From assembly GCF_003710985.1 (NCBI RefSeq), contig NZ_RHHT01000018.1, forward strand, positions 1 through 42,423: a DNA stretch of 42,423 nucleotides, written 5' to 3'. Numbering within the stretch: position 1 is the first letter of the stretch; every line of letters begins with the position of its first letter. Shown here one piece after another: positions 1 through 8,172 of the stretch. Source of the DNA: Brevibacillus panacihumi. GTDB lineage: Bacteria; Bacillota; Bacilli; Brevibacillales; Brevibacillaceae. The notes under the pieces are model-generated. The model worked only from the letters and a program-made list of their open reading frames with translations. It did no database searches and was not told where the DNA came from. The position numbers were made by a program, and so were the translations under genes.

Positions 1-32
1 GATTCAGTTTTGAAGGAATAACGGAATACGAA

Positions 33-67
33 GAACCGTGCAACGAATAATGCGCGGTTCTTTTTTT
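33..67 (+). terminator. Rho-independent terminator
   Basis: GAACCG and CGGTTC arms enclose a short loop and are followed by seven T. It most likely ends a gene to the left of the window. Confidence 0.8.
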
Positions 68-117
68 AAAACTTTCCCTGTAGACTAAACTAGGAAATGC
101 AACATCGAAAACACAGA

Positions 118-155
118 AGAGCAGTCGAGAACCTTACTCGACTGCTCTTTTTTTG
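118..155 (+). terminator. Second strong terminator, just before the Tad I operon
   Basis: A 12-bp perfect stem (AGAGCAGTCGAG with CTCGACTGCTCT, 7-base loop) runs into a T tract. It ends 57 bases before the first Tad gene, with no convincing promoter in between. It is either the second of two tandem terminators of the upstream gene or an attenuator in the Tad leader. Confidence 0.85.
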
Positions 156-211
156 TCCCTTCTGCTCCCTGTACGCTAACAGAAATGTGTTAGAGAGGAG
201 GAAACGATGCC

Positions 212-940
212 TTGTCCATACATCCCTTGCGATTATTGGCGCTTTTATTGCTAAGCGTATCTTTAGGGTTTGGGGCCTATCACTTTTTGAAGCCACAAAC
301 ATTTACGTATGTCCAGTTGCGGGACCAAGTAATGAAGGAAAGTGGGCAGCAGCTCGATATGGAGGACGTAGAGGCAGTTACCTTGACCCTGGGTTCCCCT
401 TTTCAGGAATCAAGGCTTGCTATCCCAGGTCTGATTCCTTGGGAGCAATTGCCCGAGTATCTGGGCTTGCCTTTTTCACGTCAGGTAGCAGGAGGACGCC
501 CATTGCTCGATAGTGACGTTGAAAAAAACCATCTCCCCCAACAGGAAAGAACGTTAGATTCTTCCATGACAGGAATGAGCATACCCGTGAACAACATAGC
601 GGGAGTCACCCCGCATCTCGCAAAGGGAGAGCGAGTACACGTATATGCTTCATTTGAAAATGAGGCAGGAGCCCATTCCGGATTGCTGTTGCAGAATATG
701 CCGATTCTTGCTGTCCAGCGGGAGATGGAGGGGACCCGCCCCAGTCTGGTTGCGGTAACCTTGGCGTTGACGCGTCAAGAAGCGGTGCTTCTTACACACG
801 CTCTCCACTATGGAAAAATCCGCTTGGGCCTGGCGGCAGGGGGCGATGGACAACAGTCGGGGATCGGGGACACAGCCTTTGCGAATAATTTGATGAAAAC
901 CAAGAAACGATGGGAGTCACAAAAGGAGGAACGTGAATGA
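212..940 (+). CDS. cpaB: CpaB/RcpC-like pilus assembly protein (Tad locus I)
   Basis: First gene of Tad locus I, 242 residues. Residues 5-24 form one membrane segment, so the rest should lie outside the membrane. Residues about 119-208 show the RcpC/CpaB pattern: MSIPVNNIAGV, then KGERVHVYASF, a leucine-rich VTLALTRQEA stretch, and GKIRLGL. CpaB proteins carry a SAF fold and support pilus assembly; in Gram-negatives they act with the secretin, which is absent here. The start is TTG, ten bases after AGGAGG; a stop lies upstream in frame. An ATG at 207 is closer to the same site but opens only a 15-codon frame. The stop overlaps the next gene by 4 bases. Confidence 0.82.
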   Translation: MSIHPLRLLALLLLSVSLGFGAYHFLKPQTFTYVQLRDQVMKESGQQLDMEDVEAVTLTLGSPFQESRLAIPGLIPWEQLPEYLGLPFSRQVAGGRPLLDSDVEKNHLPQQERTLDSSMTGMSIPVNNIAGVTPHLAKGERVHVYASFENEAGAHSGLLLQNMPILAVQREMEGTRPSLVAVTLALTRQEAVLLTHALHYGKIRLGLAAGGDGQQSGIGDTAFANNLMKTKKRWESQKEERE

Positions 941-2349
941 AAAGGCGCCTGCTCTTGGTGGATGAGGACACAGCATCAAGCAGTATGCTCATGCAGCAAC
1001 TGGTCGACAGCCAATGGGTGGAGGTGTGCGGCCAAGCGTCGCGCATTGACCAGGCCTGGCAGATGTTGCAAACCATTCGTCCGGATTTGGTTTTATTGGG
1101 GGAGATTCGAGAAGCAGAACGTGGCGTTATTAGTCAGCAATTTCGTTTGGCATTTCCACATCTCGCTTTCATTGCGGTATGCTCACCGCAAGATTTGATG
1201 TGGGAGCCTTTTTTCCGCAATCTTGGAATCTGGGTCGTTACCAGACCGGTGCAGCCCGGGCAAATAGAAGCGTTGGCCATGATTCCCCAGAGCATGGGAA
1301 TGACGAAGCCAGGAGAGGCTCACCAGCCTCTATCCTCACAATCGAACTTTTCCCCGGCCACTCCAATTCCGCTAGAACAGCAGCTGGTAGCAGAAACTCG
1401 TCCAGAACAAGCCTATTCTGCAGGGGAAACACGGCCCAAACACTTGATTACGGTATACGGTCCCAAAGGTGGTGTCGGGAAAACCTTTTTGTCGCGTGAG
1501 CTGGCGATCTATTTTTCCCAGCAAAAAAAAGGGGAGAAAAAACTTCGGGTACTTGCGGTAGATTTAAATCTTGATCTTGGAACCTTTGCTACTACCTTAA
1601 ACCTTCCCCGAACCCCGAATCTGTTTACCTGGGTCCAAGAAATTGATGCCCAATTGCATGAAAGGGTCAAGCGTCAGGGCAGAGACCCGTTGGAGATCGG
1701 GGTAGAGGAATGGCAGGAATACGCGGCAGGTGTCAGCCTCTCTCCTGCAAATATTGAAAAATTTACGGTCACTCACGTGGAATCTGGCTTGCAGGTCCTT
1801 ACTTCGCCGCGTGATATCCGGCACAGCTTTGAAATTCGTAATTACCACTTGTACCTGATTCTGGAGGCCCTTAAGCAAAGCACGTATGACGTGATCATCA
1901 TCGATACGGCTCCCGATACGACAGATGCTACGATACAGGCACTTTTTTTTGCTGAACAAGTAGTCATGGTGGGCAATCCTGTTGTTGATTCCATTGAAAA
2001 TATTCAACGCTTATTAAAATTGCTGAGGGAAGCAGAGTATCCGGAAGAACGGATTCAAGTTTGTATGAATCGGCTTCAGCGCAAAGAGATGTTCACTTTG
2101 GACGAAATACGTGCATATTTCCAACTGCATCCCAGCAAAAAAATCTACCCCATTCCGGACGATGTAGAAGTGAAAAAGTCCATTAATACGGGTGCCCCGA
2201 TGATGTTGCAGCAGGGAAGGACCGCCGCCAAAGACGCTATAGAGACATTGGGCAAAGCTTTGCTGCCTGAGGAAAGCGAGAATGCCGAAGGTCCGTCAAA
2301 AAATAAAGCCAAAGAACGGCCAGCTTTGCTCCGTTGGCTATGGGGATAA
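937..2349 (+). CDS. cpaE: CpaE/TadZ-type ATPase with pseudo-receiver domain (Tad locus I)
   Basis: 470 residues. The N-terminal ~115 residues look like a response-regulator receiver: the acidic LLLVDED pocket is kept, but the expected phospho-acceptor Asp in DLVLLGEI is Gly55, so it is probably not phosphorylated. A Pro/Gln-rich linker (about 120-165) leads to a MinD/ParA ATPase with an intact Walker A motif, KGGVGKT (177-183), a switch-like VLAVDLNLDLG, and VIIIDTAPDTT. This is the CpaE/TadZ layout; family members place the pilus machine at a cell site. The ATG overlaps the cpaB stop (ATGA) and has its own AGGAGG. Confidence 0.88.
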   Translation: MKRRLLLVDEDTASSSMLMQQLVDSQWVEVCGQASRIDQAWQMLQTIRPDLVLLGEIREAERGVISQQFRLAFPHLAFIAVCSPQDLMWEPFFRNLGIWVVTRPVQPGQIEALAMIPQSMGMTKPGEAHQPLSSQSNFSPATPIPLEQQLVAETRPEQAYSAGETRPKHLITVYGPKGGVGKTFLSRELAIYFSQQKKGEKKLRVLAVDLNLDLGTFATTLNLPRTPNLFTWVQEIDAQLHERVKRQGRDPLEIGVEEWQEYAAGVSLSPANIEKFTVTHVESGLQVLTSPRDIRHSFEIRNYHLYLILEALKQSTYDVIIIDTAPDTTDATIQALFFAEQVVMVGNPVVDSIENIQRLLKLLREAEYPEERIQVCMNRLQRKEMFTLDEIRAYFQLHPSKKIYPIPDDVEVKKSINTGAPMMLQQGRTAAKDAIETLGKALLPEESENAEGPSKNKAKERPALLRWLWG

Positions 2350-2364
2350 GGGGGAATTCTCACC

Positions 2365-3852
2365 GTGTTTGATCGAAAAAAAATGCTGTCCATGCCAACA
2401 CCGGAACGCAATGTACAGGATTTGTTGCAAAATGGGCGCGAAGCCATCCGGGTACCACAGACCCTGCATGAAAAAATACAAAGCTCCACGACTCCTGGAT
2501 TGAACGAAAAAGGGGTAAGTAACGAGATTGAGGCTGCGGTGCGCACGCAAATTGTGGAGAAGCACGGAAAACGTCTTTGGGAGGAGAAGCAAAATCCTGG
2601 CTACCTAACGGAGCTGTCTCGAGACATCAAAGTCCTGCTGGAGGCGCATGCGCCGCTTTCTTCAGCACAGTTGGAGATCGAGGTGAAACGCTTGCTCCAC
2701 TCTCTGACCGGCTGGGGTCCTTTGGATGCGATGTTGGAGGATCCGGATATAACGGAGATCTTGTTTCATCGGCACGATTATCTGGTCGTGGAAAGAAAGA
2801 GCACCGGCCGTTTGGAAACCCCCAATATCCCTGTGTTTCGGGATGAGGAGGAGATGCTGCGCCTTCTGGAACAAATTGCGGCGACAGTAGGAAGAGAATT
2901 TAACGAGACCAAAGCAGAACTGCATGCTCAATTGCCTGATGGCTCACGCGTAGCTGCTACCCATAAATCCATCTCTCCGGACGGGCATATGCTGACAATC
3001 CGCAAACACCGCGATTTGCTGTCAGAAACGGATTATCTTCGTTATGGCTCCATCTGTGAACCCATGCTGCAATTTTTAAAATGGGCCGTGGGTCTTTCCC
3101 GTGCTTCGGGTATCGTAAGCGGCGGCACAGGGTCGGGCAAGACGCATATGCTCAATCTGATCTCACAATACGTCCTTCCTTATCTGAGTATTATTACGAT
3201 TGAAGACGTGCTGGAGATGAAGCTGCAGCATCCTTTCGTGCGCCGATTTTTAGCCAAACCAGCCAACTATGAGGGAAAGGGCGGCTTCTCCATCAAAGAC
3301 TGCGTCCGTTTGTCTTTGCGAAAACGACCTGATGTGATCATCGTCGGCGAGACAAGGGGAGGGGAAATCGTAGATATGCTATGGGCGATGAATACTGATC
3401 ACCCCGGCAGTTGGAGTACGGCACATGCCAATTCCCCGCGATCCCTCGTGGATTCGACGTTGCCGATCTTGTTTGGAAAAGCGGACGAGGCCTACAGTAC
3501 AACCGAACGCAACCTGATGATTGGCTCGGCACTTGATTTGATTGTGCAAGTAAAACGCTTTGAGGAGGATGGCAGCAGAAAGGTAGTCGCCATTACAGAA
3601 GTGGTGGGGACAGGGCAATCCCACGAGGAGCGGATTCGGCGAGCTTGCCATGTCAAGCAGGTTCAGCCTGACCGTGTCTACCTGCAGGATATTTACGTGT
3701 TTGAGCCTACGGGTGTGCGCAATGGCAAGGTGACGGGCCATTACAAATGGACGGGCTATCGACCGGAGCGTTTGGTCAAGCGCTGGCAGGAAAAAGGGCT
3801 GTCCCGAGAAGAGATCGACAAGGTGTTTTTTTCGACCCCCATTCAAGTGTAA
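2365..3852 (+). CDS. cpaF: CpaF/TadA secretion ATPase (Tad locus I)
   Basis: 495 residues, a type II/IV secretion hexameric ATPase that would power pilus assembly at the cytoplasmic face. An N-terminal region precedes the CpaF core, where TGWGPLDAMLEDPDITEIL is the usual N-domain signature. Walker A is GGTGSGKT (about 252-259), the Asp box region reads IITIEDVLEM, Walker B is VIIVGETRGGE (about 324-334), and the His box region is STAHANSP. All catalytic motifs look intact. The protein is longer than many CpaF proteins because of the first ~90 residues. The start is GTG behind GGGGG; the next Met (2383) lacks a good ribosome site. Confidence 0.9.
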   Translation: MFDRKKMLSMPTPERNVQDLLQNGREAIRVPQTLHEKIQSSTTPGLNEKGVSNEIEAAVRTQIVEKHGKRLWEEKQNPGYLTELSRDIKVLLEAHAPLSSAQLEIEVKRLLHSLTGWGPLDAMLEDPDITEILFHRHDYLVVERKSTGRLETPNIPVFRDEEEMLRLLEQIAATVGREFNETKAELHAQLPDGSRVAATHKSISPDGHMLTIRKHRDLLSETDYLRYGSICEPMLQFLKWAVGLSRASGIVSGGTGSGKTHMLNLISQYVLPYLSIITIEDVLEMKLQHPFVRRFLAKPANYEGKGGFSIKDCVRLSLRKRPDVIIVGETRGGEIVDMLWAMNTDHPGSWSTAHANSPRSLVDSTLPILFGKADEAYSTTERNLMIGSALDLIVQVKRFEEDGSRKVVAITEVVGTGQSHEERIRRACHVKQVQPDRVYLQDIYVFEPTGVRNGKVTGHYKWTGYRPERLVKRWQEKGLSREEIDKVFFSTPIQV

Positions 3853-3870
3853 GAGGGAGGAAAGAGTAGG

Positions 3871-4767
3871 ATGGACATGGGATTGCCTATATCGCTAGGG
3901 ACGGGACTGGGTCTGTTTTTCCTTCTGGCTCCACGAAATGCTTTTATCCGGGGAAGATCGGACAAGCATGAAATGGTCAATTATTTGCAACGCGAGCGTA
4001 GAACTATCTGGCACAGATTGGAGGACCGGCTGCGACGATCTCAATCGGACTGGAGTGTTGCACGCTACATCACGGTTTCATTTTTCCTGGGACTGCTTTG
4101 CTATCTGCTCAGCAGCCAGCTTTTGCAATCCTGGTTGCTGGGCTTGCCCATGCTTTTGGCAGGAATCCTGTTCACCGAACGACTGGTTATGCTGTGGGGA
4201 GCCAAGCGAAAAGATCGATTTGAAGCCGGGAATGTAAAGGCTATCAGGCTGATGGCAAGCTCTCTTCGCACTACTCCGTCTTCCCTGCATGCGTTTGAAC
4301 AAGTGGCTGAAAGCCCCTATATGGATGAGGTTGTAATCGAGGAGTACAGCAGAATCGTGGAGCATCTGCGGGCAAAGGTGCCATTGGAGCAAGTGATGCA
4401 AGCCTTCTACGAGCGAACAGGATCTGTAGATGCAAAATACTTGGCTACGATCATACACATTCAACGCGAGATGGGCGGAGACATGGCAAAAACGCTAGAC
4501 TTGGCGGCAGCTACTATCTTGCGCCGCCGGCAATCATTGCGCAGGCAAAAGGCAGCACTCGCGCAGATCGTCGCTCAAGTCAATCTGCTCAGTCTGATGC
4601 CTTTCGTTTTCATAACTGCGTTATATATGAACAACCCCCATCACTTTGATCCGTTGACCGCTACGGTTGAGGGACGTTTCCTGATGCTTGCCTGCTTGTC
4701 CAGCATCTTGATCGGGGGAGAAGCGATTCGATTTGTTGCCCAAAAAAGCGTCCACGGAGGGGGATAG
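3871..4767 (+). CDS. tadB: TadB-like inner-membrane platform protein (Tad locus I)
   Basis: 298 residues with a GspF-type cytoplasmic domain between hydrophobic blocks. Membrane segments lie near 5-18, 70-85, 90-110, 240-258 and 268-290. The central helical part contains the GspF-like stretch TIIHIQREMGGDMAKTLDLAA. TadB and TadC form the membrane platform that couples the CpaF ATPase to pilin assembly. The identification rests on fold pattern and position directly after CpaF. GGGAGG precedes the ATG. The stop is one base from the next start. Confidence 0.82.
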   Translation: MDMGLPISLGTGLGLFFLLAPRNAFIRGRSDKHEMVNYLQRERRTIWHRLEDRLRRSQSDWSVARYITVSFFLGLLCYLLSSQLLQSWLLGLPMLLAGILFTERLVMLWGAKRKDRFEAGNVKAIRLMASSLRTTPSSLHAFEQVAESPYMDEVVIEEYSRIVEHLRAKVPLEQVMQAFYERTGSVDAKYLATIIHIQREMGGDMAKTLDLAAATILRRRQSLRRQKAALAQIVAQVNLLSLMPFVFITALYMNNPHHFDPLTATVEGRFLMLACLSSILIGGEAIRFVAQKSVHGGG

Positions 4768-4768
4768 T

Positions 4769-5683
4769 ATGCTGATCCTTTGCATTTTGGCGGCAGCGGC
4801 GGTATTTTGTTTTGGTTTGCCCGCTTGTCTGGAACGAGTCAGAGTCGGCAGCCAAGCCGATTCCTTGGTGGACAGGATTGATCAGGAGCAACAGTCTTTT
4901 TTAGACCAGACTTTCGAACGAGAAAAAAGCAGATTCCGTCTTGCAAGGATATTGGAAAAAAACGAGCAATGGATGCAACGCGCATGCGAATGGACAGGAG
5001 TAGATCGAAAAAAGACCGAGCAGATATTGCTGCGTTTGCGCTGGCCTATAAGTCTGGTGGATATTGTTTTGTTCAGGGGAGTGGCAATGGTTCTGATCGC
5101 CTCTTCCCTTCTTCGTCTGCTCGTCGCGGTATATACGGGCCAATCTCTCGGGATGGACGTGGGAATGCCGCTTCTGATCAGCATGCTGCTTTATATATTC
5201 CCTACGCTGTTGCTGGAATCAGGGGACAAACGGGCCAAGGCGAAAATACAGGCTCAAGTGCCGGTTTTTTTCAGCATTGTTCAATCCTTGGTTGAGGCTG
5301 GAATGCCGTTGCAAGCTGCAGTAAAACAGACAGCCAAACGCTTTGACGCGCTTTTGGGCCATGAAATGGCTCGCTTGGAGATGGAGGAAAAACGTTTTGG
5401 CAACTGGAGAAAGGCGCTCGAGGCAATGGCTTATCGCTGGGAGGTAGATGCATTGACTACGATAGCGATGGAAATGAATGAAGCCATCCGAAAAGGAGTC
5501 AGCATCTCCAACATGCTGGCTGTTCAGGTGGAGGAACAGCTTAGACTTCAGGAGGATGAAGCCTCCGCACATATGAATCGGCTCAATATCCGTCTTCTTC
5601 CGTTTGTCATTGTGTTGATGGGGCTTCCTCTGCTTTTTCTGGTAATGGGGCCGATAATGATGGGAATCAGCCAGCAGATGTAA
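4769..5683 (+). CDS. tadC: TadC-like inner-membrane platform protein (Tad locus I)
   Basis: 304 residues, second GspF-domain protein. An N-terminal membrane segment (2-18) is followed by a charged stretch, two membrane segments near residues 95-140, a cytoplasmic helical domain with QSLVEAGMPLQAAVKQTAKRF, and a C-terminal segment (about 275-298). I chose the ATG immediately after GGAGGGGG; an upstream in-frame ATG at 4733 lies inside tadB and lacks a ribosome site. It pairs with TadB as the assembly platform. Confidence 0.83.
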   Translation: MLILCILAAAAVFCFGLPACLERVRVGSQADSLVDRIDQEQQSFLDQTFEREKSRFRLARILEKNEQWMQRACEWTGVDRKKTEQILLRLRWPISLVDIVLFRGVAMVLIASSLLRLLVAVYTGQSLGMDVGMPLLISMLLYIFPTLLLESGDKRAKAKIQAQVPVFFSIVQSLVEAGMPLQAAVKQTAKRFDALLGHEMARLEMEEKRFGNWRKALEAMAYRWEVDALTTIAMEMNEAIRKGVSISNMLAVQVEEQLRLQEDEASAHMNRLNIRLLPFVIVLMGLPLLFLVMGPIMMGISQQM

Positions 5684-5749
5684 ATATTTTTGCAGGCAAT
5701 CACTGTCTTTTGGCAGAGTGAAGGTAGATCGAAAAAAGGAGTGATTGCA

Positions 5750-5926
5750 ATGTCTATGGTTTCACAGTATTTGACGCGTTTTTGGCATGAGGAGGATGGG
5801 GTCACGATCGTGGAAATGGTGGTCATCGTGGCCGTGATCCTGATGGTCGTGATTCCGGCTCTGGTGACCCTGGGCCAGGCAGAAGAGGCGAGGCTGGAAG
5901 AAATCGCGGACAAGCTCAGCAAATGA
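5750..5926 (+). CDS. flp: Flp-type (type IVb) pilin precursor
   Basis: 58 residues. A hydrophilic leader ends EEDG, followed by VTIVEMVVIVAVILMVV. Gly17 is at -1 and Glu22 at +5 of the expected prepilin peptidase site, the classical type IV pilin signature; the mature product would be about 41 residues. It should be the major subunit of the locus I fibre. The start is the ATG nine bases after AAGGAG; the frame can extend upstream to 5690, but without a ribosome site. The peptidase gene overlaps its stop by four bases. Confidence 0.88.
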   Translation: MSMVSQYLTRFWHEEDGVTIVEMVVIVAVILMVVIPALVTLGQAEEARLEEIADKLSK

Positions 5927-6420
5927 GGGAATGGATAGTCTTTGCTTTACTCGCAGTGGCGGCCTGGTTAGACTGGCGCAACCGGAAGATTCCCAATCTG
6001 CTCACAATGCCCATGATGGTGACGGGGCTTCTTTTCCAATTCGCAGGTGGGACAGGATGGCTTGCTTTTACAGGCATTGCGGGCGGATTTTTGCTGACGC
6101 TTGTCCCTGTGGGGCTCAAAGGAATGGGGATGGGGGACCAGAAGCTTTTGATGGCAGTTGGGGCATGGAGCAGCTGGTCAGAGGTTTATTCCTTGTTTCT
6201 CCTGTCGATACTTTTGTGTTTGGCTAGTATTGTCCTGGTCCCGCGAAGTTGGATGAGATTGCATGCCAATCTGAATCTCATGCTCGTCGGATGGGCTGCG
6301 CACCGTCAGCTATGGATGCCTGCTGTGCAAAAATCTGCCGCCTCTTTTTCCTATGCTGTTTGGCTATTTGCTGCGTACGCGCTGCAATCCATTTGGCCCA
6401 GTATGGAGATGCGGATATGA
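5923..6420 (+). CDS. cpaA: A24 prepilin peptidase (TadV/CpaA type)
   Basis: 165 residues, a polytopic membrane aspartic protease of the short form that lacks an N-terminal methylase domain. The two catalytic aspartates are visible: Asp17 in LDWRNRKIPN and Asp72 in the GMGMGDQK motif. It should cleave the leader of Flp and probably of the two TadE/F-like proteins that follow. It overlaps flp by ATGA and the next gene by ATGA, suggesting translational coupling. It is the only prepilin peptidase in the window, so Tad locus II would have to use this one if its products need such processing. Confidence 0.9.
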   Translation: MREWIVFALLAVAAWLDWRNRKIPNLLTMPMMVTGLLFQFAGGTGWLAFTGIAGGFLLTLVPVGLKGMGMGDQKLLMAVGAWSSWSEVYSLFLLSILLCLASIVLVPRSWMRLHANLNLMLVGWAAHRQLWMPAVQKSAASFSYAVWLFAAYALQSIWPSMEMRI

Positions 6421-6848
6421 AGAAGGGCTTCAGGGAGGGGATCAGATCCCTCTGGAAAGATGAGCGGGGAAGCCAATTGATCGAGTTCATTCTTGTCTTC
6501 CCCTTGGTATGGCTGCTGATTGTCTTTGCTTTTGATCAATTCAGCATCATGTACAACAAACAAAAGGCGCTGGCTGCTGCATATGAGGCAGGCAGAATTG
6601 CGGCGGTCCAGCCCAACTACGGTTTGGCTGCTTATTATGCAGAAGAACGTGGAAAGGCAGAGCTCCGCCAGGCAATAGGCTCCACAGACAGCAAAATTCG
6701 TCTTCTCTTGCGGGAGGGGAGCTGGAGCAAGGGAAATCACGTGCAGACTGAAGCAACACTTACTTTTACACTTCTGGCTACCGGAACCCGCTATCAGGTT
6801 ACGGAAAGCTATTTCATGATGATTGAGAATGCGGAGGAAAGGAAATGA
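6417..6848 (+). CDS. tadE: TadE-like pseudopilin
   Basis: 143 residues. The leader ends KDERG, followed by SQLIEFILVFPLVWLLIVFAF, so Gly18 is at -1 and Glu23 at +5 of a prepilin-type site. This is followed by NKQKALAAAYEAGRIAAV, typical of TadE proteins. TadE proteins are minor pilin-like components processed by the Tad prepilin peptidase. The start is the ATG overlapping the peptidase stop; the longer in-frame reading from 6249 lies inside the peptidase gene and is rejected. Confidence 0.8.
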   Translation: MKKGFREGIRSLWKDERGSQLIEFILVFPLVWLLIVFAFDQFSIMYNKQKALAAAYEAGRIAAVQPNYGLAAYYAEERGKAELRQAIGSTDSKIRLLLREGSWSKGNHVQTEATLTFTLLATGTRYQVTESYFMMIENAEERK

Positions 6849-7351
6849 GCAGGCCCGCTAGAAACTGGAGGAAGCATTTTGCGGATGAGCGCGGGGCTAC
6901 GATGGTGACAGCGCTCTTCTTCTTCCTCTGTTTGGGATGTCTACTGTCGATTCTGCTGCTGCAAGAACAGGTTGATTACTGGGAAATGCATATGCAGCAA
7001 ACAGCTGATGCGATCTCAAAAGGAGCTCGTGCTGCGGGGAAATGGGAGTACGTCGATGAACAGGGAGAGGTACAAAAGCGTCTTTTTGCGACAACCCAAG
7101 AGGCGAGGCGTTATGAGGCGGACATCATACGCGGTGCCAGGGAAGAGGCGGAGCTCTTGTGGGGTCTGAACACGCCAAAATGGGACAATTGGAGTGATGA
7201 TCGGACCAGTATTGTCCATCAGAGGGGAGAACGTGCCCACCTTTACAGTCAGGGTATCTATCATGTGAGTGTAGGGATGAAGAAAAATATACCTATTTTC
7301 TGGAATAGGTTTCAATTACTGCTAGAAAGGGTATCTCAATCAGAAATCTAA
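6845..7351 (+). CDS. TadE/TadF-like pseudopilin, last gene of Tad locus I
   Basis: 168 residues. A basic leader ends ADERG, followed by ATMVTALFFFLCLGCLLSILL. The shared D/E-E-R/D-G boundary of Flp, TadE and this protein suggests one peptidase processes all three, although +5 is Thr here instead of Glu. Behind the membrane helix is VDYWEMHMQQTADAISKGARAAG, a TadE/F-like amphipathic stretch, then a soluble C-terminal region. The start overlaps the tadE stop (ATGA). No clear terminator follows. Confidence 0.65.
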   Translation: MSRPARNWRKHFADERGATMVTALFFFLCLGCLLSILLLQEQVDYWEMHMQQTADAISKGARAAGKWEYVDEQGEVQKRLFATTQEARRYEADIIRGAREEAELLWGLNTPKWDNWSDDRTSIVHQRGERAHLYSQGIYHVSVGMKKNIPIFWNRFQLLLERVSQSEI

Positions 7352-7446
7352 CTTTTTTGGACGGCTGTTTGCCTATTATTTTTGTCCTAACCTGACATGA
7401 TAATTTAGACTCATCTATCAAAAGCGGGTATAGGAGTGAGGGAACA

Positions 7447-8064
7447 GTGCCATCTAAAATCGTGGAACGGTACAAACGCATCCTCTCGGGTGAGCAGAAG
7501 CGTTTTTCCCCGTACGAGTTTGAAGATGCGCAGTATCGCAAGCAAAAAGTCCAGCTGGTCCTACGGTATGCCATCGAAAAGGTGAAAAACTGGACACCGG
7601 AGCAAGCTCGTCGTGAATTGAGCCTCAAAGACGTAAAGGATCTCAAACTGCATTTGGTACGGGAATACATTGAACCGCCGATCGAAGCGAAGCCAAATGA
7701 TGTGTACTACCTGGTGGATTACGCCTACCCGTATCTCCCTAAGCTTTCCGAGGAGGAGAGGGTTCTCTGGGTATACAAAGAAGTGCTCGCTGGCATACGC
7801 CGCCATTTTCCACCGCTTTACTTTCAGAGTGTGAAAGGCGAGGAGCGGGCAAAAGTTTGCTTCGATTACATGTTTTATGAACTCATGGGGGAAAGCGACA
7901 TCTATGCATTGCCCAAAATATTTGGGAAAACAGAAAGAGCCTACTCCATTTTAAAGAAGCACAGGCTCAAAATTCTTGTTGATACGCTCTATTTTTCCCC
8001 GTTTGACATGGTTACCGAAATGTATCCGATCCTTAACGATCCAGTTCTTTGGAAAGATTACTAA
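7447..8064 (+). CDS. Unrecognised cytoplasmic protein between the Tad loci
   Basis: 205 residues, soluble, rich in Tyr, Lys, Arg and Glu, with no signal peptide or membrane helix. I do not recognise the family. Visible features are a basic N-terminus (VERYKRILSGEQKRF), a mid-region with YYLVDYAYPYLPKLSEEERVLWVYKE that looks helical, and a C-terminal half with KTERAYSILKKHRLKILVD. The start is GTG behind AGGAG; no ATG start exists near it. Its position between the two Tad loci might mean a role in regulating or siting them, but nothing in the sequence shows this. Confidence 0.6.
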   Translation: MPSKIVERYKRILSGEQKRFSPYEFEDAQYRKQKVQLVLRYAIEKVKNWTPEQARRELSLKDVKDLKLHLVREYIEPPIEAKPNDVYYLVDYAYPYLPKLSEEERVLWVYKEVLAGIRRHFPPLYFQSVKGEERAKVCFDYMFYELMGESDIYALPKIFGKTERAYSILKKHRLKILVDTLYFSPFDMVTEMYPILNDPVLWKDY

Positions 8065-8107
8065 AAAAACTTGCGTACACCTTCTGTCTTTTTTTACCTT
8101 GATGGTA

Positions 8108-8135
8108 GTTTCATTGGCTTATAAGCAGATGAAAC
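8108..8135. promoter_or_regulatory. 28-bp near-perfect palindrome, operator candidate
   Basis: GTTTCAT and ATGAAAC arms flank, through two unmatched bases on each side, a perfect 10-bp centre, GCTTATAAGC. In all, 24 of 28 positions are symmetric. It lies 38 bases before the start of the 93-residue gene, and its centre contains a -10-like TATAAG at 8120-8125, so a bound dimer would block transcription. It has no T tract, which argues against a terminator. Confidence 0.5.
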
Positions 8136-8172
8136 GGCCGTACTCTACAGGTGAGAGAAGGAGGCGTTGCGC

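Noticed and set aside
207..254. 15-codon frame starting at the ATG before cpaB
   Set aside because: Too short to call a gene without comparative data; kept only as an observation on start choice.
97..513. Open frame (138 codons) overlapping the first terminator region and cpaB
   Set aside because: It starts before a strong terminator and lies in another frame of cpaB; its translation shows no family features.
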